Positions 22,797 through 22,889 of a DNA stretch of 22,889 bases are shown in pieces. Origin of the DNA: an uncultured Mollicutes bacterium. GTDB taxonomy: Bacteria > Bacillota_I > Bacilli_A > RFN20 > CAG-826. The stretch spans positions 1 through 22,889 of the forward strand of contig CALBGF010000053.1 of assembly GCA_937893635.1 (NCBI GenBank), read 5' to 3'. A model generated the notes under the pieces. That model did not search any database. It was not told the origin of the DNA and saw only the letters and a list, made by a program, of their open reading frames with translations. Every line of letters starts with the position of its first letter. Position 1 is the stretch's first letter. The position numbers and the translations under genes are program-made.

Positions 22797-22889
22797 AAAT
22801 AAATTCAATTTATGATGAAAAGTTTGCTAAATTCGGAAAAATAATCAATTATCCATTTACTAAAACTTTAGAAATTTTAAAAACAAAAG
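22793..22889 (+). CDS. Start of a DUF4867-like protein, cut by the window edge
   Basis: An ATG at 22793 overlaps the stop of the previous gene (ATGA), and the frame stays open to the end of the window (32 codons). It begins MKINSIYDEKFAKFGKIINY, then PFTKTLEILK. This resembles the start of DUF4867 proteins (MKIYSVxDxEFKxYGKV pattern), which I recall as sugar-metabolism neighbours of cupin-like type. The call is from memory of that N-terminal pattern over a short stretch, so it is tentative. Confidence 0.5.
   Translation, partial: MKINSIYDEKFAKFGKIINYPFTKTLEILKTK

Overview
The window looks like a chromosomal piece of a low-GC, Gram-positive-type bacterium. The base composition is strongly AT-rich, ribosome binding sites are AGGAGG-like, lipoprotein signal peptides are abundant, and there are CcpA-type cre-like operators. 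UGA is a stop, not Trp: two genes end in TGA within tight start/stop overlaps and Trp is TGG throughout. A gut-associated member of the Bacilli/Mollicutes-Erysipelotrichia neighbourhood is my best guess. This is inferred from style and gene content; there is no rRNA to prove it. No tRNA, rRNA, CRISPR, IS element or prophage was seen.

Layout. (1) 1-420: the first codons of a leftward gene leaving the window. Next comes a compact locus that looks like a convergent type I toxin-antitoxin module: a structured leader, a 24-residue hydrophobic peptide with a basic tail, a 14-bp direct repeat flanking a bidirectional terminator, and a plausible opposing short RNA. (2) 507-1995: a MATE-family transporter. 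(3) 1992-2756 (minus): an SDR oxidoreductase. Its terminator lies inside the 3' end of the MATE coding sequence. (4) 2883-3647: an AraC-family regulator divergent from the SDR. (5) 3845-8909: a carbohydrate operon of cytoplasmic GH43, an unlisted 49-residue peptide, a secreted GLUG-repeat surface protein, and a lipoprotein with an SGNH/SASA-type esterase domain and the same GLUG-repeat tail. It is closed by a terminator. (6) 8999-9799 (minus): a second AraC regulator related to the first. (7) 9967 to the right edge: a long unidirectional operon. It holds a Gfo/Idh/MocA oxidoreductase, an EamA transporter, a quinone-reductase-like MDR protein, three consecutive lipoproteins (InlB-type repeats, GH43, CBM9-like), a complete sugar ABC transporter (binding lipoprotein, two permeases, MsmX/UgpC-type ATPase with an unusual coiled-coil insertion), a 113-residue protein of unknown function, and the start of what resembles a DUF4867 protein.

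How it fits together. The two operons look like one polysaccharide-utilisation system. Surface lipoproteins bind glycan, remove acyl groups (SASA domain) and trim side chains (GH43). The ABC transporter imports the oligosaccharides. A cytoplasmic GH43 and several oxidoreductases then process the products. A shared motif, TATCAAAAAAGAYAAA, lies upstream of both operon promoters, with a one-mismatch copy just upstream of the MATE promoter. A second TATCA lies exactly 14 bp before the proposed -35 box in both operons. This suggests common control by one or both AraC regulators. cre-like palindromes at both operon promoters suggest additional CcpA/LacI-type repression. The substrate cannot be fixed from sequence alone; an acetylated arabinose- or xylose-containing plant glycan is consistent with GH43 plus SASA.
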